DNA of 64,000 bases from Ctena decussata (Eukaryota; Mollusca; Bivalvia; Lucinida; Lucinidae): positions 2,490,001 to 2,554,000 of the forward strand of contig OZ022501.1 in assembly GCA_963989385.1 (NCBI GenBank). Reading direction: 5' to 3'. The notes below the pieces were generated by a model that made no database searches, was not told where the DNA came from, and saw only the letters and a list, made by a program, of their open reading frames with translations. The position numbers were made by a program, and so were the translations under genes. Below are positions 61,801 through 64,000 of the stretch, one piece after another (within the stretch, counting starts at the first letter, position 1; each line of letters begins with the position of its first letter).

Positions 61801-63320
61801 GGCATTTATTGTCATGAACCAGCTCTTATCATATTTTCTCATTGACTTTTAACAAAAATACTACAGTGAGGCAAGTGAAACCAGAAAAGAAATAATTCCA
61901 CTGAACTCTATATCCCAACTGTTTGCAGAACTAAACCAGAAAACAAAAATTTAAACCACCATGTTCGCTGCAAACACTGGGAAATCAAACCAGTATCCCA
62001 CTTTCTGCTAATCATAGATGAGTCAAGAATGGTTTCAATAGAAGAAACCACTGTTTGTTATAATCCTTATATCTGTTTTCATCTGAGTTAGGAGCTCATT
62101 TTTTCAGTATAGCCTTTGTATATTTTGTAGTTTTCATCAACAACAAATTCCTATAAAATATTTTCCAGCAACACTGAAAATTAACCTACCTGGTAATAGC
62201 TAGGGGGACATGCCCTGCAAAACCTGGCAGGACAGGGATCATACCTAGGGACCTCATCCGTGTCAGTATCTGACGCTGAAGTGTAAGCTGGTTATCAATC
62301 CAACTCTGGGGGAGGGGACCACCCCAGCCATGCATGTTACCCATACGAGCCCTGAAGCACAAATAAATACTGAGATTTGCATGCCGTCTCAGATCAGTCT
62401 TGAGCATTTGCATTCGGCAAGATCCAGAGATTGTGCATGTAAATAATAAATACCATAAACTATTTGAGCAGGGATATGACATAACCAACAAACTAGCATG
62501 TGCACCCAGAGAAGACTATGATCAGACTTGGTGGATATCCAGGCTGATCTGAGTTTTTGCTAGGTGCACATGCCACTTAGTGAGTTTTGTTGTGTCGCGG
62601 ATCATTTTATTGCTTTTCATATTTTGAAATTACTAGCAAATTGTTTAATATATCACTATAGTGAGGAACAGTAACTTCTTTTCAAATGCAGACTTCAATA
62701 TTGACTACAGATGACCACTCAAAGCAGCTAGCTGGCACATTCAAGAACTGAGTCAGTATTTCCCAACTGACTACAAGTTGGGTAAAGTAACATGTGTCTC
62801 ATAGTCAGCTGGGAAATAATGACTTACTTCTTGAATATGCCAGTCAGTGGTTTCCAAAATATTAGCAAAAATAAATCTCTTGAAAATATTCAGCTATTAA
62901 CAGAAGTATGACTTCAATGAATAGACTGATAGGAGTGACTGCTGATTCAGAATGTCCAACTTCTGCAGCTACCAAGTTTTGAGTGGTCATCTATAAATAG
63001 TAATACTGAAGTCTGCATTTGGTAATAAATTACTATTTGTCACGATGAACAGTTTAAGAACTGACTACAGTCATTTATGTTATTCACACATCAATCATAC
63101 TAATGAGAGGAAGGATACAAAAAAGCTTTTTTTTCTGATCATTACACAAATCAGTATTATGAGCACTGATGTATTTACAAAAGCTTTTGTCAATTCAGAA
63201 ACATTTCAGCATAACCAACTGAATAAAAGCAAAATCTTCACATACATACCATGCTAAAAATGCTGGTCCTCCAAAGTGAACTTGTAGATCTTGCTTTGTA
63301 AAGCCCATATTTTCATAGAC
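13629..63320 (-). CDS. NAGLU: Alpha-N-acetylglucosaminidase (GH89), spliced gene, 5' end missing
   Basis: Seventeen constitutive exons plus one of four alternative exons join in frame to about 608 residues ending at a TGA stop (13629-13631). The family removes terminal alpha-N-acetylglucosamine from heparan sulfate in the lysosome. Recognised by eye from near-identical blocks: '[11 protein letters not shown]', 'FAGHVP', 'DSFNEM', 'LDLFAE', '[10 protein letters not shown]', 'GTGLTPEGI', 'IWYNPTD', '[10 protein letters not shown]', 'ITLWGPNGE'. The two catalytic glutamates known for GH89 (human E316 and E446) match codons at 60097-60099 and 52784-52786. Sequons such as NAS, NQT, NST, NSS and NLT fit a lysosomal glycoprotein. 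All introns are GT-AG and phases agree throughout. The signal peptide and roughly the first 177 residues (human numbering) lie past position 64000, so the promoter is not in view. Identity is very secure; exact borders are by eye. Confidence 0.95.
14317..14393. repeat. Perfect 36-bp-arm palindrome
   Basis: Two 36-bp arms, from 'AAATATACTTAAGGACAAAA' to 'GCACGGATGTT', identical when inverted, with a 5-base spacer AAATC. A strong cruciform former with no coding role visible; intron of NAGLU. Confidence 0.9.
14685..14897. mobile_element. Hairpin MITE family D, copy 1
   Basis: Ends 'GGGGGCTGTATTCATAAAAT' and the inverse of 'GGGGCTGTATTCATAAAGCC'; long inner arms with 'TTGAAGGAGATTCCCTACAA' and a GGAGGAACAGTC centre. 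A second copy is at 58624-58848. Confidence 0.85.
15093..15192 (-). CDS. NAGLU: NAGLU exon 17
   Basis: A 100 bp exon encoding '[20 protein letters not shown]' and '[13 protein letters not shown]'. It aligns with the human block between 'SVAQG' and 'RYPSQPRG'. One sequon, NST. Acceptor TTTCAG, donor GTATTG. A family C MITE begins about 22 bp upstream of the acceptor. Confidence 0.92.
15214..15433. mobile_element. MITE family C copy next to exon 17
   Basis: Contains 'GATGAGGTGGCTCATAATAA', an imperfect inverse of it, then 'CAATATGATATAGCTT' and 'GTCTGCTTTTATGG'. One edge lies ~22 bp from the acceptor of exon 17. Confidence 0.65.
15890..16172. mobile_element. Truncated satellite-cored element with ACGG microsatellite
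   Basis: Carries one core unit like those at 10320-11090, then GACGGACGGACG repeats (~16060-16125) and the terminal 'GCAGGTGAGACAAAAA'. Related to the element at 8160-11155. Confidence 0.75.
16212..16269 (-). CDS. NAGLU: NAGLU exon 16
   Basis: A 58 bp exon encoding '[19 protein letters not shown]', matching human 'YYTPRWRLFLEALVDSVAQ'. Acceptor TATTTCAG, donor GTAAGT. It lies between two transposons: a satellite-type element ends at ~16172 and a family B MITE starts at ~16288, 40 and 19 bp from the exon borders. Confidence 0.92.
16288..16560. mobile_element. MITE family B copy next to exon 16
   Basis: Starts 'TTGAGCCGCTACATGACAAA' (with the first ~30 bp duplicated) and ends 'GGTTTTGTCATGTCTAAGCT'. 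The left edge is ~19 bp upstream of the exon 16 acceptor. Confidence 0.8.
16596..17042. mobile_element. MITE family A: degenerate copy followed by full copy
   Basis: 16596-16790 is a worn copy ('AAACAACTTCAG', 'TTGCTTCCCTGGTAGG'); 16799-17042 is a fuller one ('AATGGGTACACCTCTATG' to 'CTTCCCCTGAAAGTGTATCT'). Confidence 0.6.
17176..18083. mobile_element. hAT-type nonautonomous transposon, 908 bp, 8-bp target duplication
   Basis: 15-bp terminal inverted repeats CAGGGCTACAGAAAT, flanked on both sides by the perfect 8-bp direct repeat GTTTAGAA (17168-17175 and 18084-18091). Both features are hallmarks of hAT. Sub-terminal 'GGTC(A/C)GGACCGAT' motifs are also inverted. No transposase frame, so it depends on another element. 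Confidence 0.9.
18450..18723. mobile_element. Nested-palindrome MITE
   Basis: A full unit at ~18532-18723 has ends 'CAGGGTCCGAGATTATAAAA' and the inverse of 'CAGGGTCCGAGGTTATAAAA'; its inner parts repeat 'CAAAATAAAGCACA' and 'GGCTGCTTCC' in inverted order. A partial copy (18450-18531) precedes it. Lies ~80 bp from exon 15. Confidence 0.75.
18802..18845 (-). CDS. NAGLU: NAGLU exon 15
   Basis: A 44 bp exon encoding '[14 protein letters not shown]' plus GG, matching human 'ILDYANKQLAGLVA'. Acceptor AATTTCAG, donor GTAGGT. Although short, phase and identity are unambiguous. Confidence 0.92.
19205..19258. repeat. Short hairpin
   Basis: 'CTCAGAACGGCCAAAACTC' and its inverse 'GAGTTTAGGCCGTTCTGAG' are separated by a few bases. 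No pathway is implied. Confidence 0.65.
19484..19692. mobile_element. MITE family A copy next to exon 14
   Basis: Starts 'AATGGATACACTTTCAGGGG', ends 'ACAAGGAGGTATATG'. Its right edge is ~9 bp from the splice donor of exon 14 (donor at 19700-19699). Confidence 0.75.
19701..19884 (-). CDS. NAGLU: NAGLU exon 14
   Basis: A 184 bp exon with '[20 protein letters not shown]', '[17 protein letters not shown]' and '[11 protein letters not shown]', matching human 'LASDSRFLLGSW' and 'YQLTLWGPEGN'. Acceptor TTTTCCAG, donor GTTTGT. A family A MITE ends about 9 bp beyond the donor. Confidence 0.95.
20009..21550. other. CpG-richer intron block, unresolved
   Basis: Opens with a palindrome (20009-20034, 'GGCTTGCGGCC' and inverse). 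Base use is less AT-rich than around it, with CpG-rich stretches near 20340 and 20630. On the plus strand a frame at 21212-21445 reads '[17 protein letters not shown]' and '[14 protein letters not shown]', helical in look and free of repeats. I do not recognise a family and see no firm exon borders. It could be a transposon interior, a retrocopy fragment or a nested gene. Confidence 0.3.
21558..21605. mobile_element. Fragment of CCC/CRE-type MITE
   Basis: 'CGCGGGCACATAACGTCAAA' followed by ATGACGTCGATGCGACGT is one end of the small element seen whole at 41069-41171. Confidence 0.6.
21761..21863. mobile_element. MITE family C copy
   Basis: 'GATGAGGTGGCTCATTATGA' and inverse 'GAGCCGCCTCATC' make the hairpin core, followed by the 'TTTGCAAATTCTGCTATTTT' tail. 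Confidence 0.65.
22411..22526 (-). mobile_element. SINE body, distal part of a split copy
   Basis: Matches 1398-1497 ('CACGTCCACGATAAACAGCC', 'GGCTTAGACCTCCTA'). The copy resumes at ~22951. Confidence 0.7.
22527..22950 (+). mobile_element. Insertion inside SINE, LINE-tail-like
   Basis: ~424 bp interrupting the SINE. Ends 'AATAAAGAAATCTATCTATC', i.e. a poly(A)-signal-like motif and an (ATCT)n tail as found on 3' ends of some LINEs. No coding part recognised, so probably a 5'-truncated copy. Confidence 0.5.
22951..23106 (-). mobile_element. SINE tRNA-like head of the split copy
   Basis: Matches 1498-1655: 'AGTACTAAGTGCACATACTT', 'GGAAGGAGAAACGGAAGTA', and the head with 'GGACCTCTGGCTCTTAAGTC'. 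Confidence 0.7.
23594..25215. mobile_element. Satellite-cored element, ~160 bp x 9
   Basis: One end has 'TTAGCTCACCTGTCAAGGTG' and 'CCGTAGTCCCTCGTCG', as in inverted copies of the family end. The core has about nine units marked by 'CTCTGAAACCATGAGGCCCA' at intervals of 140-180 bp. The far end fades at ~25215 with no microsatellite, so it may be truncated. Confidence 0.7.
26035..26139 (-). CDS. NAGLU: NAGLU exon 13
   Basis: A 105 bp exon with '[20 protein letters not shown]', matching human '[20 protein letters not shown]'. Acceptor TTTGCTAG, donor GTAAGT. It completes a Lys codon from exon 12 and ends with GA of an Asp codon. Confidence 0.94.
26196..26385 (+). mobile_element. tRNA-derived SINE, third type
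   Basis: Head 'ATAGTGCAGTGGATAACACG' with anticodon-arm-like 'TTGG' region 'CTGGACTAACAATCCAAGG' (AAC, Val-like), then a body and a (CATT/CACT) tail near 26359-26373. The B box is degenerate, so it is not a functional tRNA gene. Confidence 0.6.
26591..26828. mobile_element. MITE family B, full copy
   Basis: 'TGAGCCGTGACACGAGAAAA' to the inverse 'TTTTGTTGTGTCACGGCTCA'. In the intron between exons 12 and 13. Confidence 0.85.
27112..27194 (-). CDS. NAGLU: NAGLU exon 12, just downstream of the alternative cluster
   Basis: An 83 bp exon starting '[18 protein letters not shown]', equal to human 'IWYNRSDVFEAWRLLLTS'. It begins in phase 0, so it accepts any copy of exon 11. Acceptor TTTTCAG, donor GTAAGA. 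Confidence 0.94.
27341..27580. mobile_element. MITE family B copy
   Basis: 'TGAGCCTCGACACGACAAAA' to 'TTTTGTCATGTCACGGTCC'. Diverged from the copy 500 bp to the left. Confidence 0.8.
27815..28895. mobile_element. Satellite-cored element, ~162 bp x 5-6
   Basis: Ends 'TGGTCGAGCCCGCTG' and 'GCAGGCTCGACAAAAACTG' are approximately inverted. Core units carry 'TTCAAGTGTGACCTTGACCT' near 28011, 28172, 28337, 28499 and 28660. A CACGCACGCACA microsatellite (~28800-28835) precedes the right end. Confidence 0.75.
28900..29590. other. Intron stretch, nothing recognised
   Basis: AT-rich; no coding blocks or clear repeats. Confidence 0.4.
29610..29670. repeat. Short hairpin
   Basis: 'GGCATCTATTAGAATCCCTT' followed by 'AGGCGATTCTAATGGGATGC' forms an imperfect stem. 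Confidence 0.55.
29966..30180. mobile_element. MITE family C, fullest copy
   Basis: 'CAGTGCAGATCTTGATGAGG', hairpin 'TGGCTCATAATGAGCCA', then 'CAATATGATATAGCTTGGAT' and 'TCGTCTGCTTTTGGGCGCTT'. About 215 bp, no coding content. Confidence 0.75.
31995..32074 (+). other. Exon-like segment between two poly(A) tracts of the LINE
   Basis: On the plus strand, 'TTCTTTTTAACAG' (acceptor-like) precedes 80 bp without stops ('[17 protein letters not shown]...' frame), followed by CAG and donor-like GTTAGT. It lies between the two T runs, i.e. in a stretch that looks like 3'-transduced sequence. Family unknown; possibly a captured exon in antisense to the LINE. Confidence 0.4.
32544..33956 (-). pseudogene. 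LINE ORF2, C-terminal part
   Basis: 470 residues following the reverse transcriptase core: '[19 protein letters not shown]' and the cysteine motif '[18 protein letters not shown]' are typical of L1-type ORF2 C-termini. The frame continues upstream without a methionine to a TAA at 34038-34040, in the same frame as the RT segment, so only a stop codon separates the two. Confidence 0.88.
34038..35756 (-). pseudogene. LINE ORF2, reverse transcriptase part
   Basis: 572 residues with reverse transcriptase motifs in order: '[14 protein letters not shown]', '[13 protein letters not shown]', '[13 protein letters not shown]', '[10 protein letters not shown]' (catalytic YADD-type box, here FADD). It begins with 'RSDHSAV', which belongs to the end of the endonuclease domain. 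It ends at an in-frame stop and is out of frame with the endonuclease segment (a frameshift near 35710-35760). This copy is therefore inactive. Confidence 0.93.
35825..36328 (-). pseudogene. LINE ORF2, APE endonuclease part
   Basis: 167 residues from an ATG at 36328: '[11 protein letters not shown]', '[10 protein letters not shown]', 'INIYGPN', '[12 protein letters not shown]' are the apurinic endonuclease motifs of non-LTR elements. The usual QE-TH box reads QD-TH. The frame is closed early by a TAA at 35825-35827, with recognisable endonuclease sequence beyond it. Confidence 0.92.
36400..37430. other. LINE spacer, no gene seen
   Basis: Contains A and T runs (T ~36543, A ~36592-36610, T ~36772-36787, A ~37366-37382) that may be old retroposon tails. 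No coding block recognised. Confidence 0.4.
39058..39528. mobile_element. hAT-like element inserted in the satellite
   Basis: ~471 bp, rich in GATAGT repeats, starting 'AGGAGTGTAACGATACATTG' and ending 'GACGATAGTCAGCCCT'. Direct repeats ATAACGCAATA (39047-39057 and 39529-39539) flank it; the uninterrupted satellite unit would contain one copy. GTGTAACGATACA ends are common in hAT elements. Boundaries uncertain by 2-3 bp. Confidence 0.65.
41069..41171. mobile_element. Small CCC/CRE-type MITE
   Basis: ~103 bp: 'CCCAGCAGGCACACAACGTC' start and 'CATATGCCCGCCGGG' end, imperfectly inverted. The middle is a series of TGACGTCA-like palindromes ('AATGACGTCATACTAACGTC'). Related copies at 53229-53334 and 21558-21605. 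Confidence 0.75.
42781..43731 (-). CDS. LINE ORF1 (nucleic-acid-binding, coiled coil), intact
   Basis: 316 residues, ATG to stop. A polar N-terminus (residues ~1-50) is followed by a long heptad-rich coiled coil (~55-150: '[19 protein letters not shown]', '[18 protein letters not shown]'), then an RRM-like entry '[16 protein letters not shown]' and a basic C-terminal domain. This order is that of L1-type ORF1p, a trimeric RNA chaperone that coats LINE RNA. Unlike ORF2 it has no stop or shift. Host-gene origin is unlikely because it precedes an ORF2 in the same orientation. Confidence 0.85.
   Translation of the reverse strand: MSTAGTKPPKVKQTTSGENSSQAKPSHKPGATHGQAEKRANTEMDSSSFGDEITMINRQLEQLSEDTKQTREKVKDMLSKTELQEFITATVDALSKQLESRLEKEIDKRVKERTAEINDRLDTLTLENITLKERLEEIEQKLNKNENLAQRAMQKGNDNEQHSRKNNIKIMGVPELADETVEMLTDHICDTLHTKAGVAVDPRNIEAIHRIPGKAGFPKPVLMKMRNNYEKTKIMKKRKAMKEAGFRLVDDVTKLNTSLINRLLGHEHIDSAWFFNGSVYGKTTEGRRHKFGIYSNIGRVIRSNGAATDEVEEMIS
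44780..44945. mobile_element. MITE family A, worn copy
   Basis: 'ATACTTTCAGGGAAGCAACT' and 'GCCTCCCTTTTCAATGGGAG' identify it; the far end is degenerate. Confidence 0.6.
44960..45420. other. Intron just downstream of exon 11d, nothing recognised
   Basis: No further copy of the exon 11 'KRP..TPDV' motif and no clear repeat. Confidence 0.45.
45433..45507 (-). CDS. NAGLU: NAGLU alternative exon 11d
   Basis: A 75 bp, phase 0-0 exon, the shortest copy: starts '[12 protein letters not shown]', ends '[13 protein letters not shown]'. Its end joins naturally to 'IWYNPTD' of exon 12, as 'RRPSL...IWYN' does in human. Acceptor CCTTAG, donor GTAAGT. Only 427 bp separate it from 11c, but 18.2 kb separate it from exon 12. 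Confidence 0.87.
45935..46018 (-). CDS. NAGLU: NAGLU alternative exon 11c
   Basis: An 84 bp, phase 0-0 exon: starts '[12 protein letters not shown]', ends '[13 protein letters not shown]'. The front half differs from the other copies; the tail 'LKRP.(I/L)TPD' is conserved. Acceptor CATTAG, donor GTAAGT. Lies about 1.4 kb downstream of 11b. Confidence 0.86.
46141..46362. mobile_element. pogo/mariner-like MITE between exons 11c and 11b
   Basis: Ends 'TAGTTGACTCTTGTTATCTC' and the inverse of 'TACAGTCAACTCTCAATATC' are imperfect inverted repeats, with inner hairpin 'CAAAGTAAATTTTCT' and its inverse. CAGTYRACTCT ends suit pogo-like elements. Confidence 0.65.
46566..46830. mobile_element. MITE with GTTGTTCAAA ends, copy 1
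   Basis: 'AAGTTGTTCAAAACTAATGA' and the right end 'GCTTTGAACAACCAG' are inverted; inner arms 'TGAGTGG' and 'CCACTCA'. Same family as 63717-63966, with a fragment near 14610-14680. Confidence 0.65.
47438..47521 (-). CDS. NAGLU: NAGLU alternative exon 11b
   Basis: An 84 bp, phase 0-0 exon: starts '[12 protein letters not shown]', ends '[13 protein letters not shown]'. It shares 'SVYNA' with the family block at its start and 'KRP' plus 'TPDV' with copies c and d. Acceptor CCATCAG, donor GTAAGT. Lies 703 bp downstream of 11a. Confidence 0.88.
47592..48042. mobile_element. MITE family A copy carrying an inserted family C copy
   Basis: Ends 'TTAAGGTGACTGGATACACT' and the inverse 'GGTATATCCAGTCACCTTAA' are clear 15-bp inverted repeats. 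The middle (~47672-47860) is a family C MITE. Lies between alternative exons 11a and 11b. Confidence 0.75.
48225..48305 (-). CDS. NAGLU: NAGLU alternative exon 11a
   Basis: An 81 bp, phase 0-0 exon: starts '[12 protein letters not shown]', ends '[12 protein letters not shown]'. The start matches human 'RSVYNC' directly, so this copy most resembles the ancestral exon. Acceptor CCTTAG, donor GTAAGT. It is first of four homologous exons that all occupy human positions ~499-528. No stop in frame. Confidence 0.88.
48651..50095. mobile_element. Large foldback element, 1.45 kb
   Basis: Two ~700-bp arms are inverted copies over their full length, from 'CAAAGGGGGGGTATCAATAA' at the left edge to its inverse at the right, with the turn near 49373. 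Arm similarity is high but not perfect. No gene inside; reading frames there are accidental. It could fold as one long hairpin in RNA or single-stranded DNA. Confidence 0.9.
50110..50310. repeat. Hairpin repeat cluster
   Basis: 'ACCATTAATTTTCCATTTG' and its inverse occur back to back, then a second direct copy, each with 'GCTTAAGTATTGGGACA'. A fragment is at ~1186-1260. Confidence 0.65.
50330..50480. repeat. Inverted-repeat element
   Basis: 'GCAACAACATTTGCCAGGTC' and 'GGACCAGGCAAATGTTAATG' form the arms around a ~60 bp centre. The 550 bp to its right hold frames of ~100 residues on both strands that I do not regard as genes. Confidence 0.55.
51096..51168 (-). CDS. NAGLU: NAGLU exon 10, just upstream of the alternative exon cluster
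   Basis: A 73 bp exon encoding '[10 protein letters not shown]' and '[10 protein letters not shown]', matching human 'VTSFAARRYG' and 'AWRLLL'. Acceptor TTGCAG, donor GTAATT. It ends in phase 0, so any of the four phase-0 alternative exons that follow can be joined in frame. Confidence 0.94.
51288..51420. mobile_element. MITE family A, partial copy
   Basis: 'GTATGTATACATCACCATGT' plus 'TTTTTTCTGCC' start; fades after ~51420. Confidence 0.55.
51727..51990 (+). mobile_element. tRNA-derived SINE, fourth type
   Basis: Head 'GTCGAGTGGTTAGAGATGCT' resembles Ser/Leu tRNA A-box regions; body includes 'AAATGGGTACCTGCTTCGAA' and 'GGGATGGGCTCCGCC', ending with a (TTTTACC)n-like tail. The reading frame over it is accidental. 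Confidence 0.65.
52112..52203. repeat. Hairpin, ~38-bp arms
   Basis: 'GGTCATTTCATATGAAATTT' then ATGAAAC, a short turn, and the inverse ending 'TCATATGAAATGACC'. Confidence 0.75.
52704..52846 (-). CDS. NAGLU: NAGLU exon 9 with catalytic nucleophile Glu
   Basis: A 143 bp exon holding '[20 protein letters not shown]' and 'EVVYELM'. The Glu of 'PEGI' (codon 52784-52786) aligns with human E446, the proposed nucleophile. Sequons NST, NSS and NLT are visible. Acceptor TTTCCAG, donor GTAAGG. The closing Trp codon is completed by the next exon. Confidence 0.96.
53022..53345. mobile_element. MITE family A copy with inserted CRE-type MITE
   Basis: Family A from 'GGATGGGTATACACCCATGT' to 'TTCCCTGAAAGTGT', resuming as 'TATACACTCGC'. 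The insert at 53229-53334 reads 'CCCGAAATGACGTCGTACTA' to 'AAGTGCCCTTTGGG'. Confidence 0.65.
53388..53537 (-). CDS. NAGLU: NAGLU exon 8
   Basis: A 150 bp, phase 0-0 exon encoding 50 residues with 'MIVLDLFAE', '[17 protein letters not shown]' and '[10 protein letters not shown]'. This is the near-universal GH89 signature block. Acceptor TTTCAG, donor GTAAGT. Confidence 0.97.
53741..54117. mobile_element. Hairpin element E, copy 1
   Basis: An inverted core ('GTCGAAAATTTCGTTTTACG' and its inverse), then 'CATCAGCCAATGAGAAGCGA' and 'TTATCCAATCAGACGTC'. An almost identical unit is at 54804-55187. Confidence 0.8.
54804..55187. mobile_element. Hairpin element E, copy 2
   Basis: Same order and sequence blocks as copy 1, in the same orientation 1.06 kb away. 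The ~690 bp between the two is AT-rich with no gene seen. Confidence 0.8.
55337..55415 (-). CDS. NAGLU: NAGLU exon 7
   Basis: A 79 bp exon encoding '[20 protein letters not shown]' and 'LTSVKK', matching 'LLQGWLFQ...QFWGPAQIRAVL' in human. Acceptor CCATAG, donor GTATAT (weaker than the other donors). Leaves in phase 0. Confidence 0.94.
55468..57292. mobile_element. Satellite-cored element, ~155 bp x 8
   Basis: Ends 'CACGTATACCCCCGG' and 'ATACCGGGGGTATAAT' are inverted. Core units are marked by 'GGAGAGAAAGAAAAAATGGA' at ~55979, 56131, 56284, 56440, 56598, 56748, 56905 and 57060. A CAGACAGACAGA run (~55555) stands where others have ACGG repeats. Confidence 0.75.
57428..57665. mobile_element. 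MITE family B, full copy
   Basis: 'TGAGCCGCGACATGAGAAAA' to 'CACGTGTCGTGGCTCA', with the usual palindromic interior. Confidence 0.85.
57675..57780. mobile_element. MITE family C, partial copy
   Basis: 'CAGTGCAGATCTAGATAAGG' and 'TTTGCAAATTCAACTATTTT'; the hairpin centre is partly deleted. Confidence 0.55.
58624..58848. mobile_element. Hairpin MITE family D, copy 2
   Basis: 'GGGGCCGTATTCATAAAACG' to its inverse; matches 14685-14897 closely along its length. Confidence 0.85.
58987..59061 (-). CDS. NAGLU: NAGLU exon 6
   Basis: A 75 bp exon with '[16 protein letters not shown]' and 'GADPDAIW', matching 'YLAAATTAVYEAM' and the following Trp in the human protein. Acceptor TTTTCCAG, donor GTAAGT. 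The Trp codon is split across the next intron. Confidence 0.92.
59303..59840. mobile_element. TTAA-flanked nonautonomous transposon, 538 bp
   Basis: 13-bp inverted ends AGGTAGGTTCCTG, flanked directly by TTAA at 59299-59302 and 59841-59844. No transposase. The ends differ from the other TTAA element (8601-10274), so it is a separate family. Confidence 0.85.
60080..60153 (-). CDS. NAGLU: NAGLU exon 5 with catalytic acid/base Glu
   Basis: A 74 bp exon encoding '[20 protein letters not shown]' and the start of 'DPKSS'. The Glu of 'NEM' (codon 60097-60099) aligns with human E316, the proposed acid/base of GH89. Acceptor AACAG follows a T run; donor GTATGT. A MITE of family A starts about 40 bp upstream of the acceptor. 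Confidence 0.95.
60193..60425. mobile_element. MITE family A copy upstream of exon 5
   Basis: 'AATAAGTACACTTTCAGTAG' to 'CCCATACACCTTAA', starting ~40 bp from the exon 5 acceptor. Confidence 0.7.
60670..60733 (-). CDS. NAGLU: NAGLU exon 4
   Basis: A 64 bp exon encoding '[19 protein letters not shown]' and two more residues; it matches 'SFLLAPEDPIFPIIG' of the human protein. Acceptor CTTCCAG, donor GTAAGA. Leaves in phase 0. Confidence 0.93.
60935..61142. mobile_element. MITE family A copy downstream of exon 3
   Basis: 'GATGGATACACTTTCAAGGG' to 'ACATTGAGGTATAATG'; ends ~50 bp from the exon 3 donor. Confidence 0.65.
61193..61258 (-). CDS. NAGLU: NAGLU exon 3
   Basis: A 66 bp exon encoding '[20 protein letters not shown]' and one more Cys, with sequons NAS and NQT. 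It corresponds to the human stretch 'GSWGHFNCSY'. The exon ends TG, completed by C from the next exon to give a Cys pair. Acceptor TTTTCAG, donor GTAAGC. Confidence 0.93.
61265..62185. other. Intron between exons 2 and 3, little recognised
   Basis: Near 61480-61630, 'AACGAACCCTCT' and 'AGGATCCGCCCC' with inverted 'GGCGGATCCTGAGGGGTTC' suggest a small ~150 bp inverted-repeat element. Otherwise no features seen. Confidence 0.4.
62190..62351 (-). CDS. NAGLU: NAGLU exon 2
   Basis: A 162 bp exon encoding '[17 protein letters not shown]' through '[17 protein letters not shown]'. This is the best conserved barrel segment of the enzyme and alone identifies the gene. Acceptor CTTCAG, donor GTAGGT. 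It enters by completing a Trp codon and leaves with two bases of an Arg codon. Confidence 0.97.
62465..62604. mobile_element. MITE family B, internally deleted copy
   Basis: Both ends present ('ATATGACATAACCAACAAAC', 'TTTTGTTGTGTCGCGGATCA') but only ~140 bp long. Confidence 0.7.
62690..63020. repeat. Inverted-repeat region
   Basis: 'TGCAGACTTCAATATTGACT' with 'GATGACCACTCAAA' at the left is mirrored by 'TTTTGAGTGGTCATCTATAA' and 'ACTGAAGTCTGCATTTG' at the right, with an inner 'AACTGACTACAAGTTG' hairpin. Probably a ~330 bp palindromic MITE. Confidence 0.65.
63250..63320 (-). CDS. NAGLU: NAGLU exon 1 of those visible
   Basis: A 71 bp exon, phase 0 in and 2 out, encoding '[12 protein letters not shown]...GGPAFLA' plus the first two bases of a Trp codon. 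It matches the family block that ends 'GPAFLAW' just before the 'RMGN' motif. Acceptor TTTAG and donor GTATGT are clean. A phase-0 start means another coding exon must precede it; none was found between here and 64000. Confidence 0.9.
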
Positions 63321-63716
63321 CTAAACATACAAAAATTCAGATCTCATCTAGCAAAGCACAAAAATTCTATGTACTGGGACTACTAGTTCTGAGTAAATGG
63401 TTCAGACCTGGGTCAGGCAGTAGTCTGATCAAGGTCTACACTGTTAACAGATGCTTACAGATCCTCATGGGCCTGTTGGACCAGCTCTAATTACTCATTA
63501 TATCGTTTTAGGTAAAGTCCAGTCAGTGCTTTTACAATCTGGGTGCATTGCTGCCAGTTCTGTTTTTAGGACAATAATGGTAATGATTTTAGTTGCCCAA
63601 ATTTTCACACTTTTAATATCGTATTAATACTTACATAAAAAAATTCTCTATGGCCTGAAAAATGTTAGGAAAGCAGAATCTCATACAGTGCAGTCTGGTT
63701 CAAATCTTAAACTCCA

Positions 63717-63966
63717 GGACCCAGTTGTTCAAAGCATCATTAGCTTAACGAGGTAGTTAGTCAAGAATTTGTTAAGTCTTACAGGACGCACAATATCAAT
63801 TGCGATAATATTTTGTGCTCAAAAATTGTGAGGAGCTGTTGCATTGCTGCAAAAGTTCCTCACAATTTTTCAGCAAAAAATGGTAGGGTTTTTGCATATT
63901 ATATGTTTGAAATTTTAATGTCTTGTTCACTAACGACGTAATTAGTTTTGAACAACCGGGCCCAGA
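63717..63966. mobile_element. MITE with GTTGTTCAAA ends, copy 2
   Basis: 'GGACCCAGTTGTTCAAAGCA' and the inverse of 'TGGGCCCGGTTGTTCAAAAC'; inner hairpin 'AAAAATTGTGAGGA' with its inverse. Confidence 0.7.
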
Positions 63967-64000
63967 AGAAAAATTCTGGGATGATTTTTCTTAGTTCTCA

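Overview
This is animal nuclear DNA: intron-rich, AT-rich, with no bacterial-type gene packing and a very heavy load of short inverted-repeat transposons, tRNA-derived SINEs and satellite arrays. The mix fits a bivalve mollusc, probably a heterodont clam: ~150-165 bp core arrays ending in ACGG-type microsatellites resemble the 'pearl' elements described from bivalves, and the MITEs are palindromic. The species is inference; I could not search any database.

One host gene dominates the window. Reading the minus strand from the right edge to 13629, spliced exons encode most of an alpha-N-acetylglucosaminidase (NAGLU, glycoside hydrolase family 89), the lysosomal exo-enzyme of heparan sulfate breakdown. 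I placed 21 exons (17 constitutive plus four alternative copies of one exon) with matching phases and GT-AG borders, from about human residue 178 to the stop. The N-terminal exons lie beyond position 64000. Both expected catalytic glutamates are present (exon 5, 'NEM'; exon 9, 'PEGI').

The most interesting signal is between 45433 and 48305. The exon matching human residues ~499-528 is present four times in tandem (48225-48305, 47438-47521, 45935-46018, 45433-45507). All four are phase 0-0, of 81/84/84/75 bp, with intact splice sites, a shared '(K)RP...P' tail and divergent front halves. This is the layout of a mutually exclusive exon cluster inside a catabolic lysosomal enzyme, and I do not know of a description of it.

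Region by region: 1-13600 is downstream flank full of repeats (minisatellites, SINEs, a nested transposon stack at 4.9-7.4 kb, a TTAA-flanked element at 8.6-10.3 kb). 13.6-27.2 kb holds the last seven exons, several with transposons within 10-40 bp of their splice sites. 27.2-45.4 kb is one 18 kb intron holding a satellite element split by a ~12 kb L1-like LINE insertion: an intact ORF1, a broken ORF2, a palindromic ~150 bp satellite between them, and a double poly(A) tail enclosing an exon-like segment. 45.4-48.3 kb is the alternative exon cluster. 48.6-50.1 kb is a large foldback element. 51-64 kb holds the ten upstream exons, between more MITEs and one more satellite element.
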